Source: Planctomycetota bacterium
GTDB taxonomy: Bacteria > Planctomycetota > UBA1135
Direction: 5' to 3'
Assembly (NCBI GenBank): GCA_030748415.1
Contig: JASMMA010000010.1
Coordinates: forward strand, 45,096 to 109,095
DNA: 64,000 nucleotides
The notes beneath the pieces were generated by a model, which made no database searches, was not told where the DNA came from, and saw only the letters and a list, made by a program, of their open reading frames with translations. Shown piece after piece: positions 7,517-21,461 of this stretch; the stretch's first letter is position 1; each line of letters starts with the position of its first letter. Both the position numbers and the translations under genes were made by a program.

Positions 7517-9580
7517 TTAGGGAGAAAAACCTAATATTTTCTGGGCCCGCTCGGGGGGTATGGCTGCATAGCCATGAGGGGTCATGGAGAAGGCTCCACG
7601 CCCTTGGGTCAGAGAACGGAGATCGGTGGAATACGAGAACATGGCCTGAAGAGGGGCAATAGCGAATATAACCCTTTGCTCATGACCAACTTCCAAATTT
7701 CCAACTTCAGCACGGCGGGCGCTCAGGTCGCCCAAAACTCCACTCAAAAACTCCTCCGGCACCTCAACCCGGACCGTCATAACAGGCTCTAGGAGTGTCG
7801 TATTGCCCTGGAGGGCGCCTTCCATTGCTTGGGACGTTGCCGCCATGAGAATCTCGCGCGAAACAGGCTCCGTATCAGGGCTCCAGTGGAGTTTGGATAT
7901 TTCGACTTCCAGCTCGGCGAGGGGGAATCCTAAGTCGCCACCGGACTGCAAGAGACCCTCTGCGCCCTCACGAAAAGCGAGGACTGAAGCCTCTTGAAGC
8001 AATGTAACTTCCTCTGAGAAAAGAACTTCGGAGCGTTTGCCTGGTGTCGGCCGGAGCTTCGCTTGAACCTGAACAACTTGCCGCCCCTCCTCGAGGGGCC
8101 TCTCAATCGTTCCAGAGCCACCTTTGGCAGAAAGCAGGGTTTCCCGATAGGCAACAATTGGATTTCCAGCTCGGGCAGACACCCTGAAATCCCGCTCCAA
8201 GCGGTGGCGGGCAACTTCAAGGTGAAGCTCACCCATCCCTGCCAGAGTTAATTGCCCCGTTTCCTGGTCAGTCACCAGCTTTAGGGTGGGGTCCTCGCGG
8301 CATAAAGCTAACAGAGCATTCTCCAACTTGTCTCGCTCCCCCATGTTCAGGGGTTCCAAGGTCTGGCGAATCACAGGGTCGGGGAAATGGATCGACTCAA
8401 GAGCAATGGCCTCACCTTGGTGGAAAAGGGTATCGCCCGTGATTGCGTGCTTAAGACCAGGGACCGCCACAATTTCGCCGGGCCCTGCCTCTTTGAGGCG
8501 CTCGCGGTGATCCGCATGCATCCGCCACAGTTGCTGAGCTCGTTCCTTTTTTTTATGGCGCGCATTCAAGAGTACATCTCCTTCCTTCAGCACACCTGAA
8601 TAAACTCTCAAGTAGCACAAATCTCCGTGTGGATCGTGAAAGAGTTTAAAAACGAAACCAGTAAAAGGAGCCGATTTTTCAGGCGCCCGGAGCAAGCGCT
8701 CTGTTTCGTCTTGAGGAGATACGCCTTCCACGGGTGGGCGTTCAAGCGGCGAAGGCAGCAATGCAAGGATGGCGTCTAGAAGGGGTTGAATGCCCAAATT
8801 GTGAAGAGCAGAGCCACAAAAAGCGGGGACCAACTTTCGCTCCATCACGCCCAACTTGAGGCCCTTCAAGAGCTCTTCTTCACTCAGCGATTCGTTATCC
8901 AAATACTTTTCTAAAAGTTCGTCGGAAAACCCAGCGACAGCTTCGCAAAGTTGGGTTCGAGCAAGTTCAGCGCGCTGGTGTTCCTCATCGCTAAGGTCGG
9001 ACTCCTGAACCGTGGCCCCCTTTTCATTCCGATCCCAGCTGAGACGCTTCATTTTGGGGAGGTCCAAGACACCGTCAAAACTATCCCCTTCTCCGACCGG
9101 CAACTGAACAGGAATAGGGTTTACCCCCGTCCGGTCCTTGAGTGATTCCAATGCAGCTGAAAAATCCGCGCCAGGTCGGTCCATTTTGTTCAAAAAGGCT
9201 ATCCAAGGAACAGAGTTCTCAGCAACCTGCCGCAGCACCGTTTCGGTTTGTGCTTGCACACCAGCCACCCCACAAAGGACAACGACGGCACCATCTAAAA
9301 CTCTTAATGAGCGGCTGACCTCCACGGTAAAGTCCACGTGCCCCGGAGTGTCAATTATTTGAATCACCGAGTCTCTCCATGGGCAACGAGTCGTTGCCGC
9401 CATGATGGTGATTCCACGCTCTCTTTCTTCGGGCATCCAGTCCATCACGGTATTCCCTTGATGCACTTCCCCCATACGATGCTCAACGCCAGTGTAGAAG
9501 AGAATCCTCTCCGTTACGGTCGTTTTCCCGGCATCAATGTGGGCAACAATCCCCACATTTCGAAGGTTGGCCAAGTCCAT
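7517..9580 (-). CDS. EF-G2-like GTPase (EF-G paralogue) in the str operon
   Basis: A translational GTPase of 687 residues. The G domain is intact: AHIDAGKTT (residues 13-21), the switch region MPEERERGITI, DTPGHVDF and NKMDRP. Domain III has AGMGELHLE, and the C-terminus has YSTDLRSLTQGRG. Domain IV lacks the GGRGQ(Y/F)GHV block typical of the main translocase EF-G. From YRETLL through LEPVMTVRVEVPEEFL to the end it resembles mitochondrial EF-G2 and the spd-EFG2 class, some of which act in ribosome recycling. The gene occupies the usual fusA position, 11 bases after the tsr3-like gene. It may be a recycling factor with the translocase encoded elsewhere; the family assignment is from memory of conserved motifs. 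Confidence 0.85.
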   Translation of the reverse strand: MDLANLRNVGIVAHIDAGKTTVTERILFYTGVEHRMGEVHQGNTVMDWMPEERERGITIMAATTRCPWRDSVIQIIDTPGHVDFTVEVSRSLRVLDGAVVVLCGVAGVQAQTETVLRQVAENSVPWIAFLNKMDRPGADFSAALESLKDRTGVNPIPVQLPVGEGDSFDGVLDLPKMKRLSWDRNEKGATVQESDLSDEEHQRAELARTQLCEAVAGFSDELLEKYLDNESLSEEELLKGLKLGVMERKLVPAFCGSALHNLGIQPLLDAILALLPSPLERPPVEGVSPQDETERLLRAPEKSAPFTGFVFKLFHDPHGDLCYLRVYSGVLKEGDVLLNARHKKKERAQQLWRMHADHRERLKEAGPGEIVAVPGLKHAITGDTLFHQGEAIALESIHFPDPVIRQTLEPLNMGERDKLENALLALCREDPTLKLVTDQETGQLTLAGMGELHLEVARHRLERDFRVSARAGNPIVAYRETLLSAKGGSGTIERPLEEGRQVVQVQAKLRPTPGKRSEVLFSEEVTLLQEASVLAFREGAEGLLQSGGDLGFPLAELEVEISKLHWSPDTEPVSREILMAATSQAMEGALQGNTTLLEPVMTVRVEVPEEFLSGVLGDLSARRAEVGNLEVGHEQRVIFAIAPLQAMFSYSTDLRSLTQGRGAFSMTPHGYAAIPPERAQKILGFSP

Positions 9581-9591
9581 GTCCCTAGATT

Positions 9592-10056
9592 CTAAGCTCC
9601 GAGGAGCTCGGAATTCAGGTCAAGCCACTCCTTTCTCCAGCGATAGCCATCCAAAAGAGAATCATCTCGTTTTCCTAACATGCAAAGTGCTGCATGGAGG
9701 GCTTCAATACTGGCAAGACCATTTTGTGGGTCTTCAAATATTTTTGACTTTCTGGGATAGGCAGTTTGAAGCTCGGGTGGAAGGCTGCGATATCGCAAAT
9801 CCCCCTCAACCCAGTGGAGGACTCGAGGCAAATCCCGCCACGAGGAGTCCACCAAAAGCAAAGGTCGGTCTGCATCTTTTGGGGTTAAGGGCTCACCTTC
9901 GGGGTGGAGCAAAGTCACCTCTCCAACGGGAATGGAGTCCCCCAAATCACAATGAAACCACCGAATCCCAGCTCGCCCACTCTCCCTTAAAGGGGTCAAG
10001 CTGCACTTTTTAGGGTTCTCTTTATTTAAGCGAACAAGGACAAGGTCCAATTCCAT
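9592..10056 (-). CDS. tsr3: Tsr3/DUF367-like rRNA aminocarboxypropyltransferase
   Basis: The 154 residues match the layout of the Tsr3 (DUF367) family: an early NPKKC (14-18), then LLHPEGEPLTPKDADRP, LLLVDSSW (66-73), a region around RSLPPELQTAYPRKSKIFE, the helix SIEALHAALCMLG, and a C-terminal WRKEWLDLN. In archaea and eukaryotes Tsr3 adds the acp group from S-adenosylmethionine to the hypermodified uridine in helix 31 of small-subunit rRNA. Many family members have NPVNYG where this protein reads TAYPRKSK. The gene lies after the rpsG terminator and 11 bases before the EF-G2-like gene. Bacterial substrate and activity are inferred. Confidence 0.75.
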   Translation of the reverse strand: MELDLVLVRLNKENPKKCSLTPLRESGRAGIRWFHCDLGDSIPVGEVTLLHPEGEPLTPKDADRPLLLVDSSWRDLPRVLHWVEGDLRYRSLPPELQTAYPRKSKIFEDPQNGLASIEALHAALCMLGKRDDSLLDGYRWRKEWLDLNSELLGA

Positions 10057-10072
10057 CTTTTTGCTTATCTAT

Positions 10073-10113
10073 TAAAAAAAAGAGCGGGCAACCCCTAAAG
10101 GAATTGCCCGCTT
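10073..10113 (-). terminator. intrinsic terminator after rpsG
   Basis: On the minus strand a perfect 9-bp stem (AGCGGGCAA with TTGCCCGCT, 10083-10091 and 10104-10112) has a 12-base loop and is followed at once by eight U residues. It separates rpsL-rpsG from the tsr3-like gene, whose ATG is only 17 bases past the U-run. That leaves no room for an ordinary promoter downstream, so it may act as a partial attenuator. Confidence 0.85.
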
Positions 10114-10129
10114 AGAAAAAGTCCGTTCC

Positions 10130-10606
10130 TTAGAAGGAGGCGAAGTGGCTGAATGCCTTGTTGGCTTCGGCCATCTTGTGGACATTGTCTCTCCACTGGA
10201 CAGAAGATCCTGTGTTGTTGCAGGCATCTACAAATTCCATGGAAAGGCGACGAGCCATAGGCATACCCTTTTTCTTCCGAGCATTACCAACCAACCAACG
10301 AATACCCAATGCTTGAGCCCGCTTAGCGCTGACTTCTCTGGGCACCTGATAGTTGGAGCCACCAACTCGCTTGGAGCGAACTTCAACGGATGGCTTCACA
10401 TTTTCTAAAGCGGTCACGAAGACATCTTCTGGTGTGGTATCTTCAAGTTTCTTCGAGGCCATTTCACAGGCTTCATAGAAGATATCCATAGCGGTTGATT
10501 TCTTACCACCGAGCATGAGCTGGTTGATAAATTTCATCGCCAACTCAGAGCCGAAACGGGGATCTGGCTGTAGATACTTAGCAGTGGACTTGTAGCTTCT
10601 TGGCAT
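10130..10606 (-). CDS. rpsG: 30S ribosomal protein S7
   Basis: S7 starts assembly of the small-subunit head and touches E-site tRNA. The 158 residues begin MPRSYKSTAKYLQPDPRFGS and include FINQLMLGGKKSTA, ENVKPSVEVRSKRVGGSNYQVP and the C-terminal RDNVHKMAEANKAFSHF. It follows rpsL by two bases and is closed by the strong terminator at 10073-10113. Confidence 0.98.
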   Translation of the reverse strand: MPRSYKSTAKYLQPDPRFGSELAMKFINQLMLGGKKSTAMDIFYEACEMASKKLEDTTPEDVFVTALENVKPSVEVRSKRVGGSNYQVPREVSAKRAQALGIRWLVGNARKKKGMPMARRLSMEFVDACNNTGSSVQWRDNVHKMAEANKAFSHFASF

Positions 10607-10608
10607 GA

Positions 10609-10980
10609 CTACTTACCGCGGCGTGTGCCGTACTTGGAGCGGGAACAGGTCCGTCCATCGACACCCGAAGCATCCAATGTGCCTCGGATTACATGGTATC
10701 GAACACCGGGAAGGTCACGAACTCGACCACCACGAACCAACACGATGGAGTGTTCTTGAAGGTTATGTCCTTCGCCACCAATATAGGCAGTGATTTCCTT
10801 TCCATTGGAAAGGCGGACACGGGCGACTTTACGAAGTGCCGAGTTCGGCTTCTTCGGGGTCATCGTCTTCACCTGGGTACAAACGCCGCGCTTTTGAGGG
10901 CAACGGTCAAGTACCGGGCTCTTAGACTTTTTCCGCATGGGCTTACGGCCTTTGCGAACGAGCTGATTGATGGTTGGCAT
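10609..10980 (-). CDS. rpsL: 30S ribosomal protein S12
   Basis: S12 is the decoding-centre protein and the classic streptomycin-resistance target. I chose the ATG at 10980 ([14 protein letters not shown]), giving 123 residues; the frame extends seven codons upstream. [20 protein letters not shown] keeps the wild-type lysine of the PKKPNSA loop, so no streptomycin-resistance substitution is seen there. The loop [11 protein letters not shown] holds the Asp that RimO methylthiolates in other bacteria. Confidence 0.98.
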   Translation of the reverse strand: MPTINQLVRKGRKPMRKKSKSPVLDRCPQKRGVCTQVKTMTPKKPNSALRKVARVRLSNGKEITAYIGGEGHNLQEHSIVLVRGGRVRDLPGVRYHVIRGTLDASGVDGRTCSRSKYGTRRGK

Positions 10981-11034
10981 TTTGTGTTTTGGTGCCTTCA
11001 CACCCCAAGGGGGGTAGGGGCAAAAGGGTCTAAA

Positions 11035-11062
11035 AGTCTAGCGATTTAGTCGTTTTGGTCAA
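11035..11062 (-). promoter_or_regulatory. sigma70-type promoter of rpsL-rpsG
   Basis: On the minus strand TTGACC (11057-11062), a 16-base spacer and TAGACT (11035-11040) lie between the rpoC stop at 11081 and the rpsL ATG at 10980. This would give the str genes a start of their own in addition to read-through from rpoBC. It does not share the 17-base block of the tuf and S10 promoters. Confidence 0.65.
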
Positions 11063-11080
11063 GTCTGGGTATTCAGCAGC

Positions 11081-15298
<4,218 letters not shown>

Positions 15299-15309
15299 CT
15301 TGATTCCCC

Positions 15310-18300
15310 TTAGTTCCCTTTTGTTTCGAGCTGAATGTTGAGACCAAGGCCTCGAATCTCGTTCATCAACACCTCAAAACTGACCGGTGTGCCAGGTTCA
15401 AGAATGTTCTTACCTTTCACCATCGATTCATAAATCTTGGTGCGACCATCTACATCATCCGACTTCACAGTCAGAAGTTCTTGCAACAAGTATGCTGCGC
15501 CATAAGCTTCCAACGCCCAAACTTCCATTTCACCGAATCGCTGGCCACCGAAGCGAGCTTTACCGCCAAGGGGTTGCTGAGTGATGAGGCTGTAGGGACC
15601 CGTAGAGCGAGCATGGACTTTCTCATCCACCAAGTGGTGAAGCTTGAGAACGTACATGTAGCCGACACAAGTCTCTTGCTCGAAGGGAGCGCCGGTCCGA
15701 CCATCAAACAGGGGCGCAACCCCTGAGGTTGGGAGGCCTGCTTCCTCTAAAGCCTCTTCGATGTCTGTTTCAGAAGCACCATCAAAGGCGCCTGTAATGG
15801 CACGGAATCCAGCGTTCTTGGCCGCCCATCCAAGGTGGGTTTCCAGAATCTGGCCGACATTCATCCGGCTTGGTACACCAAGGGGGTTCAGAATGATGTC
15901 AACAGGTGTTCCGTCATCAAGGAAAGGCATGTCCTCTTCAGGCAAGACAATCGAAACAACACCCTTGTTTCCGTGACGACCTGCCATCTTGTCACCAACC
16001 GACAAGTTCCTCTTGGTCGCAATGAAAACTTTGACCATTTCCAGAACGCCGTTTGGCAAATCATCGCCCCGGCTGAGCCGGTTGGTCATCTTGACCTTCC
16101 ACGCCTCTTTATCTTCGATTCGGTCGAAATGAAGCTGTGCAATCTCTTCGGCCTTACTTCGTGTAGAAGGGTGCTGAACCCCTTCGGCATAGGACTTCAA
16201 GTGGGCAATCAGGCGAGTAAGGTCACCAAACAAGGTGGCTTCGGTAATCGCAATGCCCTTCTTCGTTTCAGGGTCCTTAATTGTTTCTCCGAGATACTCC
16301 TGTAACTCATTTACAGCAGCTTGGAGTTCTGCGCGGACAACTTCGTCATACTCAGCTTCAATCTTGCGGATTTGTTCGTGAGCCGCACGACGCTCAGCGG
16401 GAGTCATGTTGACCTTGCGAGTGAAATGTTCAGCGGCAATTACGATTCCACGAACACCGGAGGAAAGTTTCATAGAAACGTTCTTCACATCTTCTCCGGC
16501 ACGCCCAAAAATGGCATGAAGGAGTCGCTCCTCTGGGGTTAACTCCGTTTTGGATTTTGGAGCAATCTTCCCAACCAAAATGTCGCTTGGACCAACGCGG
16601 GTTCCGATTCGAACGATTCCCTTCTCATCCAAGTTACGAAGAGCGCGTTCACCTGCATTAGGGATATCTTTTGTGAATTCTTCCTTTCCAAGAGTCGTTT
16701 CGCGAATCTCCGCGGTGTACTCCTCAATGTGAATGGAAGTAAAGACATCATCTTTCACCAAGCGTTCTGAAACAACGATTGCATCCTCATAGTTGTATCC
16801 TTCCCAGGACATAAAGGCCACGAGGAGGTTCTTTCCTAATGCGAGTTCTCCGTTATGAGTGGCTGCCCCATCGGCAATCAGCTCTCCCTTCTTGACCTTT
16901 TGGCCAGGTTTCACCAATGGCTTCTGGTTCAAACAAGTGCGTTCGTTCAACTTGTGGAACTTGCGCATTTGATAAGGCTTCGGATCACCACTAATCTTGA
17001 TGTGTTCACCATCAACGCTTTCGACGGTCCCATTTGATTGTGAGATAACAGCCATACCGGTGTTGTGGGCGATGGCGCGCTCAAGACCCGTGCCGACTAA
17101 TGGCGGCTCGGTGCGAATCAATGGCACAGCTTGGCGCTGCATGTTTGAACCCATCAAGGCTCGGTTCGCATCATCGTGCTCCAAGAAAGGAATCAAGGAA
17201 GCCGAAATTCCAACGATTTGGCCAGGGTCAACATCGAGGAATTCCACTTCATCTAGGGTCTTGAGTTGGAATTCACCGTGGTGACGAGTCATCACCAAGC
17301 CATGCTCATCAGGAATGATGGCACCAGTCTTGGGATCTAAGTCTGCATCTGCGGGAGCAAATACGCGTTCGTATTCTTCATCTGCGCGTAAGAAACGAAC
17401 TTCGTCGGTTGCTTTACCTTTTTTAACCGTTCTGTAAGGAGAAACCAAAAAGCCGTAATCATCCACAACTCCATAAAGTGCCAACGAAGAAATCAGACCA
17501 ATGTTCGCACCTTCGGGCGTTTCAATTGGGCACAATCGGCCATAGTGGCTAATGTGAACATCACGCTCTTGGAAGCCGGCGCGCTTTCGGTTCAAACCGC
17601 CTGGCCCCAATGCGGACAAGCGACGCTCGTGAGCTAATTGAGATAGAGGGTTTGTTTGGTCAACAACCTGACTCAGTTCTCCCCGCGAGAAGAATTGATC
17701 CACAGAGGTTGAGAATGCTTTGGCGTTAATGAGACTTCGAGGAGTCAGGGTTTCGGTGTCTTCCTGTTGAGACATCCGATCAACGGCCCCGCGAGAAACT
17801 TTCAGCAATCCCTTCCGGAATTCTTCAGTTGCAAGTTCGCCAATTGTCCGAACCCGACGAATCCCAAGATGGTCAATATCATCGACTTCACCAATCCCGG
17901 AGCGAAGGCCAAGCAAGTATTTCACTGCATCTAGGAAGTCATCTGGTTGAAGGGTTTCAGGCCCTTTATCAGCTTCTTCGGGCCGACCGAACTTCCGGCT
18001 GATGCGGAATCGACCAACACGACCCAAGCTATAACGCTGAGCATCAAAGAAACGGTCTCTCAGAAGATCACGGGCTTTTTCAAGCTGCACAGGGTTTCCC
18101 GGGCGCAACTTTTGGTAAATCGCAGCCAAGGCTTCTTCGTGTGTCGTTGCAGTGTCTTCCTTTAATGAATCTAGGATGAGAGTGTCTTCGGCATTTCCTA
18201 GAATTTCAACTTCCTTTAAGTCAGAGGCAGCAATCCTTTCTGCGGCTTCTGGTGTAATCTCCTGACCTGGCTCAGCCCAAACTTCCCCAGTTTTCAAGTC

Positions 18301-19068
18301 TCGAATCTGTCCAAGGGCCTTATTGCCTTCCAATGCCTTTGCAAACTTTGGCTTGGAAAGTTTGGCGCGGGAAATTGTTTCAACTGGGTAGAACAACCGA
18401 AGGATTTCATCGGTGGTTCCCTCTTTAATGCCCGATGGCTGAAGAGCACGAAGTAAGGTTAGGGCAGAGAACTTGGATTGTTGGTCAATCCGAACCTGCA
18501 GCATGCCTTTACCTGAAACTGAAATTTCAATCCAGGATCCTCTCTCTGGAATAATTCGAGCACTGTGGAGTTTTTTGTCTCCGGTGTGGAAGTCAACGGA
18601 AAAGTCAATTCCAGGAGAACGGTGAAGCTGAGCAACAATACAACGCTCGGAACCGTTCACAATGAACTCCCCTCCACCCATCATGACGGGGATTTCGCCC
18701 AAGAAAATGTCTTCTTCGGTGCGCTCATTGCCGCGGCGCAAAGCAATTCGGGCACGCAATGGGAATGCGTAGCTGTACTTCAGCTTTCGGCATTCGTTGG
18801 GCTCGTATCGTGGCCGCCCAAGGGAATAACCCAAGTACTCCAAAGCCAAGGTCTTGTCCTGGCTTTCAATGGGGAAAACCCCCTGGAAGAGGGCCTCGAG
18901 GCCTAACTTTTTGCGCCTCTTGGGCGCGACTCCCATTTGAAGAAACTCGCGGTAAGCGCGAAGTTGGAGATCGGAGAGACCAGGAAGCAGGTTGTCATCG
19001 CGGTAAGCGAACTTGCGAAAATCCCGGATTTCAAATTGGTCGATGGGCTTATTTTGGACGGCGATCAT
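15310..19068 (-). CDS. rpoB: DNA-directed RNA polymerase subunit beta
   Basis: The second-largest RNA polymerase subunit, 1252 residues. The rifampicin-pocket region reads [20 protein letters not shown], then [19 protein letters not shown], with the usual wild-type residues. The C-terminus has the conserved [20 protein letters not shown] and [15 protein letters not shown]. The ATG at 19068 follows a 199-base gap after rplL that contains a GC-rich hairpin. Confidence 0.98.
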   Translation of the reverse strand: MIAVQNKPIDQFEIRDFRKFAYRDDNLLPGLSDLQLRAYREFLQMGVAPKRRKKLGLEALFQGVFPIESQDKTLALEYLGYSLGRPRYEPNECRKLKYSYAFPLRARIALRRGNERTEEDIFLGEIPVMMGGGEFIVNGSERCIVAQLHRSPGIDFSVDFHTGDKKLHSARIIPERGSWIEISVSGKGMLQVRIDQQSKFSALTLLRALQPSGIKEGTTDEILRLFYPVETISRAKLSKPKFAKALEGNKALGQIRDLKTGEVWAEPGQEITPEAAERIAASDLKEVEILGNAEDTLILDSLKEDTATTHEEALAAIYQKLRPGNPVQLEKARDLLRDRFFDAQRYSLGRVGRFRISRKFGRPEEADKGPETLQPDDFLDAVKYLLGLRSGIGEVDDIDHLGIRRVRTIGELATEEFRKGLLKVSRGAVDRMSQQEDTETLTPRSLINAKAFSTSVDQFFSRGELSQVVDQTNPLSQLAHERRLSALGPGGLNRKRAGFQERDVHISHYGRLCPIETPEGANIGLISSLALYGVVDDYGFLVSPYRTVKKGKATDEVRFLRADEEYERVFAPADADLDPKTGAIIPDEHGLVMTRHHGEFQLKTLDEVEFLDVDPGQIVGISASLIPFLEHDDANRALMGSNMQRQAVPLIRTEPPLVGTGLERAIAHNTGMAVISQSNGTVESVDGEHIKISGDPKPYQMRKFHKLNERTCLNQKPLVKPGQKVKKGELIADGAATHNGELALGKNLLVAFMSWEGYNYEDAIVVSERLVKDDVFTSIHIEEYTAEIRETTLGKEEFTKDIPNAGERALRNLDEKGIVRIGTRVGPSDILVGKIAPKSKTELTPEERLLHAIFGRAGEDVKNVSMKLSSGVRGIVIAAEHFTRKVNMTPAERRAAHEQIRKIEAEYDEVVRAELQAAVNELQEYLGETIKDPETKKGIAITEATLFGDLTRLIAHLKSYAEGVQHPSTRSKAEEIAQLHFDRIEDKEAWKVKMTNRLSRGDDLPNGVLEMVKVFIATKRNLSVGDKMAGRHGNKGVVSIVLPEEDMPFLDDGTPVDIILNPLGVPSRMNVGQILETHLGWAAKNAGFRAITGAFDGASETDIEEALEEAGLPTSGVAPLFDGRTGAPFEQETCVGYMYVLKLHHLVDEKVHARSTGPYSLITQQPLGGKARFGGQRFGEMEVWALEAYGAAYLLQELLTVKSDDVDGRTKIYESMVKGKNILEPGTPVSFEVLMNEIRGLGLNIQLETKGN

Positions 19069-19197
19069 ACCCTCAGAGCCAGAATGGCGTGCGTTGCGTG
19101 AATGAGAAGTGGTCCTCAGGGGTAAGAACCACGGGCGCGGCAGGAGAGCCGGACCGAAGAGCAGAAAGCCCTTCAGCCATTACAGAGAACCACCCCA

Positions 19198-19215
19198 GGC
19201 CGCAACTTTGCGGCC
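19198..19215 (-). promoter_or_regulatory. rplL-rpoB intergenic hairpin
   Basis: A perfect 7-bp GC-rich stem (GGCCGCA with TGCGGCC) and a four-base loop lie midway in the 199-base rplL-rpoB gap. No U-run follows it. In E. coli the same gap holds an attenuator and an RNase III site that lower rpoBC expression relative to rplJL. A similar role is inferred from position only. Confidence 0.5.
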
Positions 19216-19267
19216 GAGAGTAGTCGGTAGAAACCGGAAGAACGGACAAGTTCCGACCCGATTCCTA

Positions 19268-19672
19268 CTAGGCGAGCTTGACGGTGGCCCCGGCTTCTTC
19301 GAGTTGCTTCTTGAGGTCTTCAGCCTCGTCTTTAGTAGCACCTTCCTTGAGGGGAGCTGGCGCACTTTCAACGAGTTCTTTTGCCTCTTTCAGGCCAACA
19401 CCAGTAATGGCGCGGACGGCCTTAATGACATCGATTTTCTTTTCACCGAAGTCTTCGAGAACAACATCAAAGGATGTCTTCTCTTCGGCTTCTTCAGCAC
19501 CAGCAGCGGGGCCTGCGGCAACAGCAACAGGAGCAGCGGCACTAACACCCCAACGCTCTTCCAAGGCTTTTACCAGCTGGCTGGCTTTACCTAAAGGGAG
19601 GGCGTCGAGCTGCTCAAAGATCTTTTCGAGATCGGAGTCGAGTTCAATTGTGGCTTGGGCTTCTTCGGACAT
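19268..19672 (-). CDS. rplL: 50S ribosomal protein L7/L12
   Basis: The stalk protein that recruits translational GTPases, present in several copies per ribosome. The 134 residues comprise an N-terminal dimerisation domain ([20 protein letters not shown]), an Ala/Gly/Pro hinge (about residues 45-65) and the globular domain [21 protein letters not shown] to the C-terminal [10 protein letters not shown]. It is slightly longer than the usual 120-128 because of its N-terminal leader and hinge. Confidence 0.98.
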   Translation of the reverse strand: MSEEAQATIELDSDLEKIFEQLDALPLGKASQLVKALEERWGVSAAAPVAVAAGPAAGAEEAEEKTSFDVVLEDFGEKKIDVIKAVRAITGVGLKEAKELVESAPAPLKEGATKDEAEDLKKQLEEAGATVKLA

Positions 19673-19720
19673 TTTTATTAATGGGTAGGAACTTGTGCAG
19701 ATGATTGGGGAAAAGGGGGC

Positions 19721-20254
19721 CTAGTTGGCGTCCCCTTGGTCCGCCCGCGCTTGCACGACGCGGGCAGTGGAGGCCTGAACCTCCGAGAGGAGCATGGCAA
19801 TCGAACGGGCTGGACCCGAAAGAACACCACAGAGCATGCCGCGCAAGGTGTCCTTGTCCGGCATACTTGGAATAGAAGCTGCTTCAGTAGCATCCATGGC
19901 GGAGCCATCAAGGTAAGCAGCACGGAAGTGAATTCGGCGGTCCTGCTTACGCTTCTTTGCAATCTCTTCTATTGCCTTCGAGGCGGCGATGGTGGATTCG
20001 ACATCCCCCACGAGCAGAGCAAAGGTGCCGGTCATTTCCTCGAGAGAAATCGGGATACCTGCGCCTTCGAGGGCAACTTTGGCAAGGCGATTCTTAATCA
20101 CCTGCACTTGCGCCCCTTTCTCGCGGACAGAGTTTCGCAAGGAAGTGGACTCATCAATGTTGAGACCGTTCAGCTCAAGTAGAACGACGGCATCTTGGTC
20201 TTGGACGAATTCGTTGTACTCCGAAACAATCCACTGGTTGAGTAGGCTGACCAT
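19721..20254 (-). CDS. rplJ: 50S ribosomal protein L10
   Basis: L10 anchors the L7/L12 dimers on the stalk. The 177 residues include the conserved VIKNRLAKVALEGAG and GTFALLVGD segments and a C-terminal helix that would bind L12. It follows rplA by three bases, so the long L10-binding leader seen in front of rplJ in E. coli is absent. A 48-base gap separates it from rplL. Confidence 0.93.
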   Translation of the reverse strand: MVSLLNQWIVSEYNEFVQDQDAVVLLELNGLNIDESTSLRNSVREKGAQVQVIKNRLAKVALEGAGIPISLEEMTGTFALLVGDVESTIAASKAIEEIAKKRKQDRRIHFRAAYLDGSAMDATEAASIPSMPDKDTLRGMLCGVLSGPARSIAMLLSEVQASTARVVQARADQGDAN

Positions 20255-20257
20255 TTT

Positions 20258-20941
20258 CTAACTCCCGTAACTCACTTTGAGGCCAGGACCCATGGTGGTA
20301 CTGATACTCACGTTGCGAAGGTATGTGCCCTTTGCAGTAGCAGGGCGCATCGAAATGATGAGGTCTAAGAAAGTGGAAACGTTTTCAACTAACTTATCCG
20401 CTGAGAAAGATGCCTTTCCAACTGGAACATGAACATTTCCAGCGGAGTCAACACGGAACTCAACTTTACCGGCCATAAATTCTGTCGTTGCCTTTACAAC
20501 ATCAGGAGTCACGGTGCCTGACTTGGGTGAAGGCATTTTGCCTTGAGGTCCCAAGACCCGGCCCAAACGACCCACAACCTTCATCATGGCTGGGTGAGCG
20601 ATAACAATGTCAAAATCTTGCCAACCGCCCTCAATCTTCTTTGCGAGCTCATCGCCACCGACCTCCATGGCACCGGCTTCATTCGCTTGGTCTGCAGCGT
20701 CTCCTTCAGCGAAAACAATGACGCGCACAGTTTTGCCAAGTCCGTGGGGAAGGCTCACGGCTCCACGAACCATTTGGTCGGATTTCCGTGGATCCACGCC
20801 CAACCGGGCAACGACCTCAACAGTTTCATCGAATTTTGCAAGGCGAAGCCCCTTTAAGGTGCTCAGCGCATCGCCCAATTCATAAACCTGGTCTGGGTTT
20901 AGTTTTTCTGAGTTTTCTCTTCTTCTACGGCTTACAGGCAT
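20258..20941 (-). CDS. rplA: 50S ribosomal protein L1
   Basis: L1 forms the mobile stalk that helps E-site tRNA leave. The 227 residues contain DETVEVVARLGVDPRKSDQMVRG, the L1 signature around DFDIVIAHPAMMKVVGRLGRVLGPQGKMPSPKSGTV, and the C-terminal KGTYLRNVSISTTMGPG. It is preceded by rplK, whose stop lies just before its start, in the usual L11-L1 order. Confidence 0.97.
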   Translation of the reverse strand: MPVSRRRRENSEKLNPDQVYELGDALSTLKGLRLAKFDETVEVVARLGVDPRKSDQMVRGAVSLPHGLGKTVRVIVFAEGDAADQANEAGAMEVGGDELAKKIEGGWQDFDIVIAHPAMMKVVGRLGRVLGPQGKMPSPKSGTVTPDVVKATTEFMAGKVEFRVDSAGNVHVPVGKASFSADKLVENVSTFLDLIISMRPATAKGTYLRNVSISTTMGPGLKVSYGS

Positions 20942-20942
20942 G

Positions 20943-21368
20943 TCAGTCTTTCACCTCAATACCCATTGAGCGGGCAGTTCCTTCGATAATCCGCGCGGCG
21001 GCCTCATCTGAGGCTGCATTCAGGTCAGGGCGCTTGAGTTCAACGATCTCCATTACCTGGGCGGAAGTTACTGAACCAACGATTTCAGTTCCGACAACAC
21101 CCGAAGCTTTTTCCAGCCCAGCAGCCTTCAGAAGAAGAACTGCCGCGGGAGGCGACTTCAGGACAAAACTGAATGTTCGGTCTTGGTAAACCGAAATCAC
21201 CACTGGAATAACGAGACCGCGCTTATCCGCCGTTGCGTCATTGAACTGCTTCACGAATTCCCCAATAGGAACACCGTGAGCACCCAAAGCCGGGCCAACA
21301 GGAGGCGCAGGGGTTGCAGCACCTCCGGGGCACTGCAGTTTGATTTGTGCTTTTAATTCTTTTGCCAT
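20943..21368 (-). CDS. rplK: 50S ribosomal protein L11
   Basis: L11 forms the GTPase-associated centre with 23S rRNA and is needed for RelA activation. I chose the ATG at 21368 ([16 protein letters not shown]), preceded by a strong GGGAGG site and giving 141 residues; nine upstream codons are not family-like. It keeps the proline-rich switch [19 protein letters not shown] and the C-terminal [10 protein letters not shown]. Confidence 0.97.
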   Translation of the reverse strand: MAKELKAQIKLQCPGGAATPAPPVGPALGAHGVPIGEFVKQFNDATADKRGLVIPVVISVYQDRTFSFVLKSPPAAVLLLKAAGLEKASGVVGTEIVGSVTSAQVMEIVELKRPDLNAASDEAAARIIEGTARSMGIEVKD

Positions 21369-21461
21369 TTTTATTTCCCTCCCACTTGCGGCCAAGGCCT
21401 TGGGTGGTGCGAACGGGTGAAGTGTTGGACGCCTCAGAGAATCCCGAGGAATCCGGGCAGA

